A stretch of DNA of 64,000 nucleotides, taken from positions 1,488,001-1,552,000 of the forward strand of contig PYIU01000002.1 in assembly GCA_003415625.1 (NCBI GenBank). The letters run 5' to 3'. This DNA is from Aquanectria penicillioides (taxonomy: Eukaryota; Ascomycota; Sordariomycetes; Hypocreales; Nectriaceae). The notes below the pieces were generated by a model. It was not told where the DNA came from and searched no databases. It was given only the letters and a program-made list of their open reading frames with translations. Below, in pieces: positions 39,042 through 50,458 of the stretch; position 1 is the stretch's first letter, and each line of letters starts with the position of its first letter. The position numbers and the translations under genes are program-made.

Positions 39042-41103
39042 GCTCAAATTCGCCGACAATACCACACAATCCCTTTTTTGTTTACTTGGCTTGGTTTTAC
39101 CCTAGCATTCTCTCGATGTGCACTTGCGTTAATGTTTGCCTTTCGTAATGCCGGCCCTGGGCTGATGCAAATCCACATCAAGAGAAGAGGACATGGAATT
39201 TGAACTTCGGGTATATCAGCCTTGATGAGATATGCCGGATGAACCACGGTCTTTCACTGAAACCAATTTAATCTTCTTGTATATATTAATAAACGGCTAC
39301 TTTTGAAGGCCTGAATGATTGAAAGACATAAACCTCACCGCCCCGTTGTAAAGTTGGATGCGATTGTTACCCACCCATTTCACAGACGAGACGTCTCAGC
39401 AAGGACCTGGCATAAGTTTGGCGAGCTGGAGAACTCTGGCCGGCCTAGGCTGCCTACCTTATACGTCTTCAAGTACGGTATATATTTCACCCGACTTTCG
39501 CCTTCGCAAATAAAATAGTTTTAAAAAAAATATAATAACTTATAGAACTAATTAATTTTACTTATCATTTCTTTTATTCTCATTCATTTTATTCTCATTC
39601 GTTTTATTCTCATTCTTATTTTATTTTTCATTTTATGCTTATTTTATCTGACAAATTCCACATCCGAACTTTTATAATGTTCATCTGAACCTGGTGTTGC
39701 CTACTTTCTCGGTAGTCAATTCATAATTGCTGACCTGCACTAGTTTTGGTACTTTCTTCCTTGTTGGAAGATTTAGTCACTTCTGGAATCGGGCTTATAC
39801 CTCTGAATATAAAGAGCATCGGCGAGTGATAGCTACGTTGAGTCGTTGGCGGTCGGCCCTGAACCCTGGTTCAGACTATGGGTTGACTGCGAAGGCTAAA
39901 GCAATGGCCTTGCACTCACGACTCTGAAGCTCTCAACTGTCGCGATTTGATCTATGCCAATAATTAAGAACTGCGTGAATTGGTCCTTGATGGCATATAC
40001 ATTGGCCTTGTATGGTCTTGGGGCTGCCACACCTTTAGAACTAATTTTGATGTCGTGGGTGAGTTGGATAAGAAAGTTGGCTATGATGTGGGTTACCCTA
40101 GGCTTCAGGTAAGACGGAATAAGCCTTGCAATTGACGAAAATTGGAAGAATTTTGTCATTGGCAAAGTCAGCCTATGCCTGTCAAACGTGCATGCCTCAA
40201 TACTGATTCCAAGCTTCTAAGGAGTCTCATAGTATTGGTTGTTGTATTTGAAACGAGGCTTGAAGCTTATGCATATCATCTCAAGGCAAAGTCAAACATT
40301 CTATTGATCATGCGGTGCTGAGTATATAGATGAAACGAAGGCCGGCCTAAGTGAAAGAACCACACCAGCCAGGCCACCTTGGCGTCAATGGGAAATCGAT
40401 TGATGGGCTGATCAGGCTCTAGCTTTCCCATGGGATGAGCTTGGGGACCAACTGATTCTCATCGCCGACTGTGGTCATGATACGGGGGAAGTTCCAATCC
40501 GGGTTGGACCAAGGAGGTGGACTTGAATGTCTCATTGAAGCACTGATCTGCGGGGCGCTGGCCGCTGGTAATATCTTCAGACTTCATGACAGCTAACTTA
40601 CGTTGAACATGCAATTGAATGAGCATTGTATTGCGAGGGCGTGATTTTTGAATATAGGTGTGTGATTGAAAGAGGAGCTACTGATTTCTTGACTTTAAGG
40701 GTGTAATTCTTCAAATCCCACTGTTTCTTATAAATTGTTCATTGTGTGGGTTGAATGACATAAATGATCTACATCGTATATAGTTGAAGTCAAGCGAAGT
40801 GAAATCAAGGTGGTTGAGGTCCATGAACATCTTTAGGGAGGTGATACCGCACAGGTGTACTGGTATAAATCTATAGTGTATACTTGATTCTGGAATCTAA
40901 AAAATACTGCAGAATTTGCACGAGCTCCTTTGACGAATGCCATGTTAAAGGGAGGCGAAGCGTCAAAAATGTCTTCCTCAACTTCGGATCTTGGCTCATT
41001 AGCAGAGGGCTTGGTCCTAACCCTGGCGTGGGACCAGATCAATGAAGTACTTTGGGCAGAGATGTCCTGGCGAGCACTGACATTATTTCGAGGAGTTTTG
41101 CCG
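39042..41103. other. Intergenic, AT-richer, with TTTTATTCTCATTC repeats
   Basis: No intact gene. At 39571-39620 a unit close to TTTTATTCTCATTC is repeated three to four times. Minus-strand ORF fragments at 39896-40165 and 40833-41042 are short and interrupted. They could be relics of a mobile element or gene, but I could not identify a family. Confidence 0.45.
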
Positions 41104-42860
41104 CTAATCTAGAAGATTAAGAGTTGCGTAACGATTAACGGCCAGTGGGGATTCAGGCAAGGACGGGATCTCCTTAGTCGAAGTTGTGCCTAGTGATACC
41201 TCTCCGTTAGACTCATCGTGTTGATTTCTTGGACTATCGATAACAACACGACGCACATGTGCCATTCCAGCATAAGGAATCGAGCAGCGGGGAGCACGAT
41301 TTCCTTGGGCAGCCGCCAAAGCAGCAACTACAGAAGCTGACAATGTCTTCTTGTATAACTTCCGGCAAGCTGTATGTAAACAGCTGCGAAAACAAGCCCG
41401 AAGCATACGATCCATCTCCCTTGCAAAGATGGTATTCGGAATAGGGATATCTCCCGCGGCGGACATGCGTCGATGTTGTTCCTCTGTGACTGTGCGTACC
41501 ATCCCGTGAGCTGCTAGAATGGACCAATATGAGTCTGTGAGTTCTTCCCCTTGTCGGCCAATGTTTATAATTGTTTGATCTAACTTTGGATACTAGTAAT
41601 CCGGATACTTCATTAGTTTCAATGTCCCAAATAGATTGCGCGAATTATCTTCAGCTTCTCTCTTATAGAGTAATACCACTTAGTAGGGTCGGAGAATAAA
41701 TGATTTCTAAGTTTTGTAACCGTCTCGTGGTCAAGTACTTCTATTGCCATTGCGACTTCGGCATAAACGGGATTCGAGCAGTTGAGCATGCGACTTAGGC
41801 GCTTCACGTAGCTGGGTTCAACCAGCAACACCCCTTTCCAAATGTCCATGATCGCTTGGCATTCATCTCGGGGAGATGTCATTGGCTGTTGTTCTAGATC
41901 TAGCATTGCTCTGTGAAAATTATAGTCGTATCTCAACGGTTTGCCACTTATGCTGGCAGATTTACCTGCAGTATCTTCCATGGTCAAGATACCCTTCAGG
42001 CATAGATTTTCCCGCAGCCGGGAAGTCGTGATAAGGTCTCCAAAAGAAGTATTTACTAGCTCGTCGACTTTTATTTCTTGGAGGAACAGATCTCCTTGGC
42101 ACCATATTTTGAAATCTTCCAGGTACACCGGCTGACGGTCTGTCTCCTGACCGACTTCATTTTTTCCTGACACTGAATCACCGATGATAAAGATCACATC
42201 AGTCTCCGGGCAGGGGAGAAGGGTATCAAAGTTGATCGGCATGTCTGTCTAGATTCTTCTCTCACGTACTCGAGCATGGTCGGCCTCAGATGGCGTATGT
42301 GGACAACCAATCTTCCTCTCTCTGTGAAGTCGAATCGCCAAAGGGAAGATCCTGTATGGCAGAGAATAGAATGGTTTTGCGGACCACGAAGAATGGTCAG
42401 AAGAGCGATTGCGGGACCGTCGCCATGAGAACCGATCTGAAACTCATCATCTTGCTTCGTTGTGGCCCCTATGTCAAGATGCCACGGCCGAAGGGTAGCT
42501 TTCCGATTCACAATCTCAACGGCACCTATTCCATCATGACCTTGGAACCTGATATATCTGAGCTAGATTTTCGGCTCAGAATCGCCTTCCCAAACCTTGC
42601 ACACAATCTCTGTGTGGCCATCACTGGAGTAGTCTTGGCGAAAGACTTTGAACTGCCCTTCCGGTACTTTGAACGACCTAACGATGGCATCTCTCCTTGA
42701 AGAATTTATTGTCAGGAGAAAGTATGTCATAAGTGCTGGCACGAGATGAGAGCACAATGACTACCAATTCTGGACATGTTCCCGGAAGGCCTCTGCGGGA
42801 CCAGCACGAGCATATGTTCCACAAACAAAAAGCTCGGCTAGTTCTATTGGGCTTGATGAG
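41104..42860 (-). pseudogene. Decayed uncharacterised fungal gene, possible GHKL-ATPase-like fold
   Basis: Minus-strand coding remnants run in one order through three frames. First comes a block near 42757-42194 (RSFKVPEGQFKVFRQDYSSD, KATLRPWHLDIGATTK, QIGSHGDGPAIALLTILRG), interrupted by an in-frame TAG at 42563-42565. Next is 42242-41619 (VIFIIGDSVSGKNEVGQ, VYLEDFKIWCQGDLFLQEI, SDPTKWYYSIREKLKI), then a block to 41104 (YWSILAAHGMVRTVTEEQ, IPNTIFAREMDRMLRAC). The LDIGATTK and GSHGDG segments recall the N- and G-boxes of Hsp90/MORC-type ATPases; this is an impression, not a proven match. No clean GT..AG introns join all pieces. A live multi-exon gene with sequencing errors is the main alternative. 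Confidence 0.45.
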
Positions 42861-43386
42861 ATGAATGATCCTCAATCATGCGGCCGGTTTGAAGATGGTA
42901 GATTGCGATGTGGCACAGTTTCTCCCCCGCATAGTTCGCACCTTGCTTGGTGATTTCTCGCCTACTCCTGGATAGAATTGGAACGACAGAGGGCATCGTC
43001 GCGGGAATGCATGTACATGAAAAATTGAAACAAAATATAAAATATCTAAATGGCAAAATTCAAGCCCAAATATGAATCAACAGGAGATTTGATCCAGAAT
43101 GATGCAAGTGCTACATGGGCATGAAGTTGGGTCTGGGGACTTGAACGATACGCACGTGATAGATCGTATCCAAGGGTCTAGCGCACAGACCAGTACCCAC
43201 ATTCCAGCTCCCTTGCCCCCACACTGCCACCGGCCGGCGGGCGCTCTGCCCGACTCCATTTCCTCAGCCTCGCAGCCCTGCGACAACGTCAGTCCAAGGC
43301 CCGTCGCCTCTTCTCGCAAAGCGACAAAAACGCCCCGCCACGCCCAACGTCCAACGCCTCACGAACCCGCACATCAGCTTTTCGCC
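42861..43386. other. Intergenic / MED10 promoter
   Basis: No gene seen. AT-rich to about 43080, then abruptly GC-rich up to the MED10 start. Confidence 0.5.
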
Positions 43387-44080
43387 ATGGCGCCAGTCGA
43401 TCGTATTGACCACAATGTCCTTGAGCGTGAGATAGCTCTCCCTTCCCTCCTTGCTTTGGAGTTCTCGGTACTGACTCGCTTCTAGAGCAGCTCAAAGACA
43501 TCATCCAGGATCTGTACCAGGTCATGGTCCAGGTCTCCACCTACGACTCCATGGGCCGCTCGAGCAGAGACGTCCTCAGCAACGAGATGTACGCGACCTT
43601 TCTTACCCTCTGGCTCTTCACAGCCGCCTGCTCCTCGACACGCCGCTGACCATTCGTAGCAAAACCCTCTCCCACTCCCTCAAGACGCTCCACGACACCG
43701 CCTCTGGGCCCGACGAGCTCCCCCACGTGCCGCCCGAGCTGCTCGAGTACGTCGACAACGGCCGTAACCCGGACATTTACACCCGAGAGTTTGTCGAGCT
43801 CGTCCGCCGCGGCAACCAGGTCATGCGCGGCAAGCTGAACGCCTTTGGTTCGTTCCGCGACGTGCTCGCCGAGCAGATGACCGCCGCCATGCCCGAGCTG
43901 CGCGAGGACGTCGCCCAGGTCGTCGAGGCCACCGGCGGTACATTGCCCGGCCGCGCGGGGAGCGGAATGGCGCCGCCAATGCTTCGACTGACGCCAACGC
44001 TTCCTCGACCGGTGCAGGTCCAGCGGCTGCTGGGATGTCGGGTTGAAAACCTGTTTCAGCACGGAGGGGAGACCAAGTAA
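43387..44080 (+). CDS. MED10: Mediator complex subunit 10 (Med10/Nut2); C-terminal 1-nt frameshift
   Basis: Med10 is a middle-module subunit of Mediator, bridging activators and RNA polymerase II. Exons 43387-43426, 43486-43588 and 43660 onward are joined by GTGAGA..TAG and GTACGC..TAG introns. Family blocks: RIDHNVLE, LKDIIQDLYQVMVQVSTYDS, LPHVPPELLEYVDNGRNPDI, YTREFVELVRRGNQVMRGKL and FGSFRDVLAEQM. As written, the frame runs to a stop at 44080 with an unusual Leu/Arg/Pro tail. One extra G in the run 43957-43960 instead gives ERNGAANASTDANASSTGAG and a stop at 44044-44046 (about 176 residues), a Ser/Ala/Gly-rich end of the kind expected for ascomycete Med10. I prefer that reading. Confidence 0.88.
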
Positions 44081-44679
44081 TGATGACATGAACACCAAAA
44101 ATTGACCGCGCCGCTCGTGTTGCGAGCATGAATTGCTGAATGGGGAAGAAGAATGAAAACCAGCGGTGCGGCCATCCGTACGTACATCTGGGCGGCGTTT
44201 TAATGGCCTAGACACCCCAGACTTGAGATCAGTCAGCTGGAAGCTACGCTTATTCAATAGACCCTTGTATCTTGAATCGCAGGATACATGGACAGACATA
44301 TACACACATACAGGGAGAGACCCGGTTGATTGACCAAGTGTAATAAATGTTCACATTTCAAGAAACCGGACCCAAGCCCCAATGTATCTCCAGGAAACCC
44401 TCTATTATCTTGACAACTTACATGCATGCCTGCCATACACTCCAACCAAGGAACCTATCTAAAAGAGTCCGCGTACCAAACCAGGCTCCTGTGCTCTTCA
44501 TAATCCCGACACAGCTCCTTCCATGGTGTGAGCCAGCGCCTCGTGCCATATTGTTGGTTTCCGCTTCCCTTCACGCCGCCCTCGTCCATTCGTACTCTAG
44601 ACCCCGATAAACGCCGCAGCAATGTGGTATTTTGTTGTGATTGAGTGAGCAACATGTTGTGAGAGTGCGTCCGGTATGT
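44081..44679. other. Intergenic between convergent MED10 and TPR-DnaJ genes
   Basis: Probably 3' flanks of the two convergent genes. No ORF of interest. Confidence 0.55.
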
Positions 44680-45018
44680 CTATGCCTTGGGCGTTCTGCT
44701 CGTGCCGCGAGGCCAGACATATCTCATGCATATGTATACAAATGCGATCCCCACGAGGGCCAGGAGCACCAGCTGCGCCGGAAGTAGGGCGGCTGCTGCC
44801 AAGGCCATCATGCCATATTGTCGAACCGTGTCCACCAGCCGCTCGCGGGATTCACGACGCTGCTCGACCTGGTCTCGCAATTTGCTACTGGGAACAGGCC
44901 GTGTCCAAGATTCCTCGTCAGCAGACGTGGCCACGTCCTCTTCGTTCCCTTCGCCCTCTTCGTCATCCTCTTCATCCTCGTCATCATCATCATCTTCAGA
45001 ATCTTCAGAATCGGCTTG
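44680..45018 (-). other. In-frame ORF extension after the TPR-DnaJ stop codon (acidic stretch plus membrane tail)
   Basis: Directly after the TGA at 45021-45019, and in the same frame, 112 sense codons run to a TAG. They encode an acidic run (EDSEDDDDDEDEEDDEEGEG), a charged helical part (SSKLRDQVEQRRESRERLVD), a strong membrane segment (MALAAAALLPAQLVLLALVG, then IAFVYICM) and a basic end (WPRGTSRTPKA). The first in-frame ATG lies only at the start of the hydrophobic segment, so the acidic part can be made only by read-through, alternative splicing or non-AUG initiation. The stop context is TCG-TGA-CAA. It may also be chance in GC-rich 3' UTR. Confidence 0.45.
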
Positions 45019-47219
45019 TCACGAGAAGTTGAAGCCGCCGGGGTAGCCTCCGCGTTGCCGGCCGTCGCCGCCAAAGTTGAAGCTGGCACCTCCGCCGGGG
45101 AAGCCGCCGCCGCCACCTGGGAAGCCGCCACCGCCGGCCCGGAATCCACCGCCGCCAAAGCCGCCCTGGTTACCCATCATGCTGAAGAGAATCTCAGGGT
45201 CGATGCCGCCCATGCCGCCGCCCATGCCGCCGCCACCGAACATGTCGTTAGGGTCGATGAGATCGTCGCCATTATCGTAGCGAGCCCGCTTCCTGTGGAC
45301 TGAGTTAGTCATTTGCTTATTTTAGATTAATCAAGAGACAAGAAAAACGTACTCAGGGTCGCTAAGAGTCTCGTATGCCTCCTGCATATCCTTGAACTTA
45401 TCCTCGGCGTGGGGGTCGCCAGGGTTCTTGTCAGGGTGCAGCTTGACAGCCATCTTGCGATAGGCGCGCTTGATCTCATTGCCGTCGGCGTTCTTGTCCA
45501 CGCCCATGATCTTGTAATAGTCCTTTCGCTGAGACTTCTTGAGCTCGAGCTCGGCCTTGCGGATCTCCTTTATGATATTACGGTCCTCGGGATCGAGCTC
45601 GTGAATAGACTTCCACTCCTTGACGGCCTCCTCCCAGTTGCCAGTCAGGCCAGTAGCGTTGGCCTTGGTCTTTCGGGCCTTAATGTAGCTAGGGTCAAGG
45701 CTGATGGCACGGTCGCAATCACCGATGGCCTCGTCGTACTCCTTCAACTTAATTCGGCACTGAGCCCGGTTCTGGAGCAACTTGGCGTTCATGTTTTTGT
45801 TGCTTGGGTCGATCTCAAGGGCATCGGTATACTTCTGGATGGCTTCCTGAAGACGGCCGGCCTTGAAAGCAGTGTTGCCCTCTTCCTTCATGCGGTCGAG
45901 TTTCTGGACGATCCTTAGCCACTTGACCGCGTCCCGGTAGTCGGGATCGCAGTTGATAGCCATGCGGAAGAACTGAACGGCCTTCTCGTTCTCGCCCTGT
46001 CCATAGAGCACACGACCACGGAGGACGAGAGCCTCGGGGTCCTGGTTGTTGTTCCTAAGCAAGGACATGGCAATGTTCTGAGCCTCGCCGAGGGAGTTCT
46101 CCCGGCCCATCTTGAGGTATGCCTCTCCTCGCATCAGCTGCCACTTGCGGGGCTTGCCAACGTTGGGGCCGAGTCCGCGCTCGGCCTGGTCCAAGGCGTG
46201 GAGAACCATGGACATGGCTGAACCCCTCTCAAGAGTCTGTCGAGCAGAGTCGATGTGGTGCAGCATCTCCTTGGCCGGGGCCATGTCCTTGGCGGACGGA
46301 GGGGGGTTGATGCGGCCGAAGGTGGTCATGGCCTCCTCGGGCCGACCAAGGGCAGTATAGATACGGGCAAGACGCAACAGAATCTTGGCGTTCTGAGGGT
46401 CTAGGTCGGCCGCTCGGGAGCAGTCGTCGAGAGCAGCCTCATATTGGCTATTGGACATGTAAGCAGCGGCTCGGTTGCCTAGATAGGTGGCCGAAAACGG
46501 GAACAGGTCGACAGCTGGGAGGAGATAAAATTGTCAGCTGGGCTAGGGCAAAGCCAAGGCGGCAAAATAAGTCAAGTCTAAAACCATACCTTTGCTGTAC
46601 TGCTCAATGGCCTTGGTGTAGTTTCTATCCTTGAAGAAGCGGTTGCCGGCAGCCTTGTAAGATTCGGCGTCTTCCAGCGGGGTGGGGGTCGGACTGGATG
46701 GGTTGGACTTGTGGGGAGGGGGAGCGGGAGCCTCCTCGTGGGTGCTGCCATTGGGGATGGGGACGGAGAAGTTGGTCTGGGCAGACGGGTTGGAGTTGGG
46801 CGGGGTGGAGGCCCTGGCGGCACCGTTGACGGGCTCGCGGTCGATATCCATGGGGTTGCCGTTCATGCTGGACGAAAGGTCGGACATGCGCTTGTTGCGC
46901 TCCTCGGGTGGAAGATTTAGAGGATGTGTGTCGGGGTCGTGTTTGGCCCGGCGGGATGACGAGTGTCCCGGGTCGGTCGAGTGACGGGAAAGTCGGGATT
47001 GGCGTGTCGAAGCGGACTTGTTCAACTCCACGTAGGATGAGGGCCTTGACGATTTCCTTTGAGAGTTGGATTGAGATGACGACGACTTGGACGGGACCGG
47101 GCAGGGGAAGAGGGCTCGGAGTAAGGCTGTTGCGATACGTCTTCGCGAGAGCGGTCATCAATGCTTGGGTCGGCGCCGGGCTTCTTGGAAGGTGTCTTCT
47201 TGTTTCCGAAGAACTTCAT
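45019..47219 (-). CDS. TPR-DnaJ co-chaperone (DNAJC7/Tpr2-like); one apparent 1-nt frameshift
   Basis: DNAJC7-type proteins bind Hsp70 and Hsp90 through TPRs and stimulate Hsp70 through the J domain. Exons 46590-47219, 45353-46514 and 45019-45292 give about 688 residues once a missing base is allowed. Residues 1-175 are basic and Ser-rich, starting [22 protein letters not shown] motifs run from [20 protein letters not shown] through [40 protein letters not shown] and [20 protein letters not shown]. The J domain (about 538-602) has [13 protein letters not shown], the HPD motif in [10 protein letters not shown] and [13 protein letters not shown]. The tail is Gly/Phe-rich. In exon 1 the frame changes near 47075-47100, between SSPARS and [13 protein letters not shown]; one extra C restores it, and the following intron phase then fits. 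A remarkable in-frame extension follows the TGA. Confidence 0.9.
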
Positions 47220-49389
47220 TTGGGCCAAGGCGAAAGGCGCGAAAATGCGAAGAGGGCAGTGGTAGGCGTGGAGTCTGGAAACCGAAGGAATCCCGTACAA
47301 GGTTATGCCGGATACTGACTGACTCAGTGCCCTAAACGGGCGTTTAAAAAAAACCGATTTTTTTTTCGGGGCCGCTCAGCAGTAGTGGCACCCGAAGGGG
47401 GGGGGGGAAGGGAAGGAGACAGTCAGAGTCGTGCGGCTGTTAGGGGGGGAGGGGGGAAAGATGGAGGGATGTAGAGGAGTGAAGGAGAAGAAGGGATTCG
47501 GAAGAGAGGAGACGGCAGGAGAGGAGAGGAGAGGATCAAGAAGAGAGAAAGAAAAAGTAGCCCGGACAGAGAGTCAGATGCAAGGACGGGAGGAGGATGG
47601 AGCAAGATCACAAATGAGTAGAGTAACAACAATAAACGTTGACGACGGCTGGCTGAGAACGATTTATCAGCCGGGGGTCACTTTGCACAAAGACCACAGG
47701 TACTCGGTACTGTACAAGCGGGCACAAGCACAAGGCAGGATTGGGTACTAAAGAACTGGGTAATCCGTACAGGCATCGACTTTTGTAAAAAGAGGCTGGT
47801 TCCTGGTCTGCTCGTTTCCGCCGTCTCCTGGGCTTTTTTTTGGCTGGTGATTGACTGGGCAGTCCGGGAACTACAGTGGGCGTCAAAGAAATTGTGACTT
47901 GCTGGGGGTGGACGTCAGAAAATGTGCGGATTTATGGCCGAGTCGAGTATACAGTACTTGCGTCTGCTAGCGAAATTGCGCGAGACAACGTGTAGCCGGT
48001 ACCCTTCAAACAGAGCCTGTGCTCAGGTACCCAATGGTAAAACCCCCACCACCCAAGGCGCCCGACGGCCAGGCGCAGGACCCTGCGAACCAATGAAGCA
48101 GGGGGCCAGGTGCGTTGTTTACTGGGTCGACGGCACGAGGTTTGGAGAGAAAGAAGGGGGCAGGCCGAGGATGAGGGCTCTGGCCGGTAGAGAATGGACG
48201 GCTGTGTCCATGTTTGTGGCAACTGATCTGGTGAGCGTCTGCATGTAGCGTGGTGTGTGTGCGTGGGCCGTATCGATAGGGTACGTTTACTTTTGCGGAC
48301 CGGGAGGAGGCTGGGGGATGGTGCACATTGATTGCCTGCCTGCCCGCTGTGTGTGTGTGTGCAGCACTTGGCACAAAGGATGAGACAGAGCGGTCAGATT
48401 GAAAAAAAAAAAAATAATAATGATAAAATTAAAAACAAAAAAACTACGACATCGACAGTGACAGCAACGGCAGTGACAGTAAATGGCCAGTAAACAAAGA
48501 GCAGACATGTTTTGGACTGTCGTCTTGGAACAGATCCCCTCTGTTCTTGATTCACAACGACTTGGGTCCTTATGGCCGAACAGAATGTCAATATCAGAAA
48601 CGCTGCTCCTTGGTGCTGCTGACCGTCCGTCTGGACCCCAGAAAATACATGCAACGCCAGCCTGGTTGGTCGCCCGCCACCCTACTAAGTTTAGTGCCCG
48701 CTACCACCCGGGAACGGGGAAGCAGAAGCACAGCGCTGTATCGAGGTGTTGCGTTTAGGCGGGAGGATTGTGGGATTTAGGAGACGTCATTCTAGAAGGT
48801 TCAGTGGGGCTCTCTCCCGGCGGCCCTGCGACCCTGCGACCCTGGTTCACATTACCCACTTATCCGCGACCTCGGGGGGCTTTGCTTTCGGGTCAGTTGC
48901 TGGCCGTCACTCAGCCGTAGCCTGCACGATGTTGCTTAGGCTCCAATAGGCTCTCTCCCAGGCTCTCTCTGCTCCTGTCTTGGCTCTCCTTCGGGCTGGC
49001 GGGGGGCGCGGCTCAGCGGTGTCGCGGTGCAGTGCCGCCGTGCACAGTAGCACAACAGCAACAGTGGAGTGCAGGGATGCGCTGGGGATCCTGCGAGGCT
49101 TGGGCTTTGCTCGTCTGCAAATCACCGCCTCCGCGGGTCCCGCCCCTCTCCGCTCCAGTTTCTCTCTCTTTCTCTCTCCCCATAAGAGGAAAAAAAGGAA
49201 AAAGGTCTGTGCCCATCGCTTGGTTCCCCTCAACTCTTCATAAAATTACTTGTTCTCGACCCCTGGTCATTGCTTCACGACGGGGGGTTTCACAGTGGAT
49301 TTGACAGGTGACGGATGGCCACTGTAGATACCATGTCGCCATGTGGCTGGGTCCCCAATGCTTCCTCACCAACAAGGCTTCTTTCTGGT

Positions 49390-49421
<32 letters not shown>

Positions 49422-50458
49422 TTTGTGGAAGCCACAGCCACAAAGATGCCGCCGAGAAAGAGGTTTGGATTTTTCTGATCAGCGACGGAACCGGGTTCAT
49501 CCTTCAACCCCGCTGATGTTTTCATTTAATGCTTCAATTGAAGCTTTCGGTGACGTGCTTGATGTGCTGATCCCGCGGCTGGCTATTTTAGATCCCGTTA
49601 CCTCCGTCTTTGAACTGTGTTATTAGCATCGCTTTCATATAGCTATAGTATGACGTCTTAAGGTGTTAGTGCCACCATCCTCCTCAGGCTGCTTCTGTTG
49701 TGTCACATGTGCAGCTCTTCAGCCTCAAAGCCATTGTCAATGCCTCATGTGCCGCTGACCATCCATCCAGCAACTTCGTCTACGTCCGAGCGCCATTCCT
49801 ACCAATTCGTGAAATAAGACCACCTGCCTGCTGCCTTGATGCAGACTGCACCGCGGGCCCTGGGAATTGCGTCAGTACAGTACCGGGGAACTGCTGTACT
49901 ACTGCACTTGCATCACGATGAGAGACGGAGTTGCAGATGCACAACAAGTCGCGAGTGGTTGCTATGCATGGCCGGGGACATCTGCGACCTGCGCAGGAGC
50001 CACCAGCCAATCTGGTCAAAGAATTACGGCCATAACTCCGTAATTCAGATGTCAGATGCGCTAGCGTGGTGTTGCAGCCTTGACATGCGAGTGAGAGTCC
50101 CCATGGACTTCTCGGCATCATTCTCGGGCGTGAAAACCAAAAGCTGGCTTGTAACTAACTGCCTGGACCCCGCAGCAAATGACCCAAGGCAACTCAAGGA
50201 CGTTGACAATCGTTTCGGCCGTCAATCTTGACACAACTCAAAACTTTTCATCCGTGAAGACATATCCAGTGAGGACTTGGCATGGCAAAGTCGACATAAT
50301 CGTGACTGTATTCTTTGACGAGACGATCGAGGTCGTTCTGTCTTAACCCCATCCCTGTAGTTGAAATCAACACAAACCTCCCTATACCTGGCATGATATT
50401 CCTTATTTCCATAAACTCCCGCTAACCCTCTTGTTCAAAGTCCCGCTTGCAGCCTTAC
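47220..50458. other. 3.2-kb gene-free region between TPR-DnaJ promoter and NLR 3' end
   Basis: No supported gene. Contains A/G-rich purine tracts (47440-47600), a poly-A run near 48399 and the (GAT)n microsatellite near 49393. Confidence 0.55.
49392..49421. repeat. (GAT)10 microsatellite
   Basis: Ten uninterrupted GAT units. Confidence 0.9.

Noticed and set aside
39896..40165. Possible retroelement fragment on the minus strand
   Set aside because: Short and interrupted; I could not identify any retrotransposon motif in it.
44818..45303. 161-codon plus-strand ORF with hydrophobic run
   Set aside because: Antisense of the Gly-rich and Asp/Glu-rich codons of the TPR-DnaJ region; composition is explained by the other strand.
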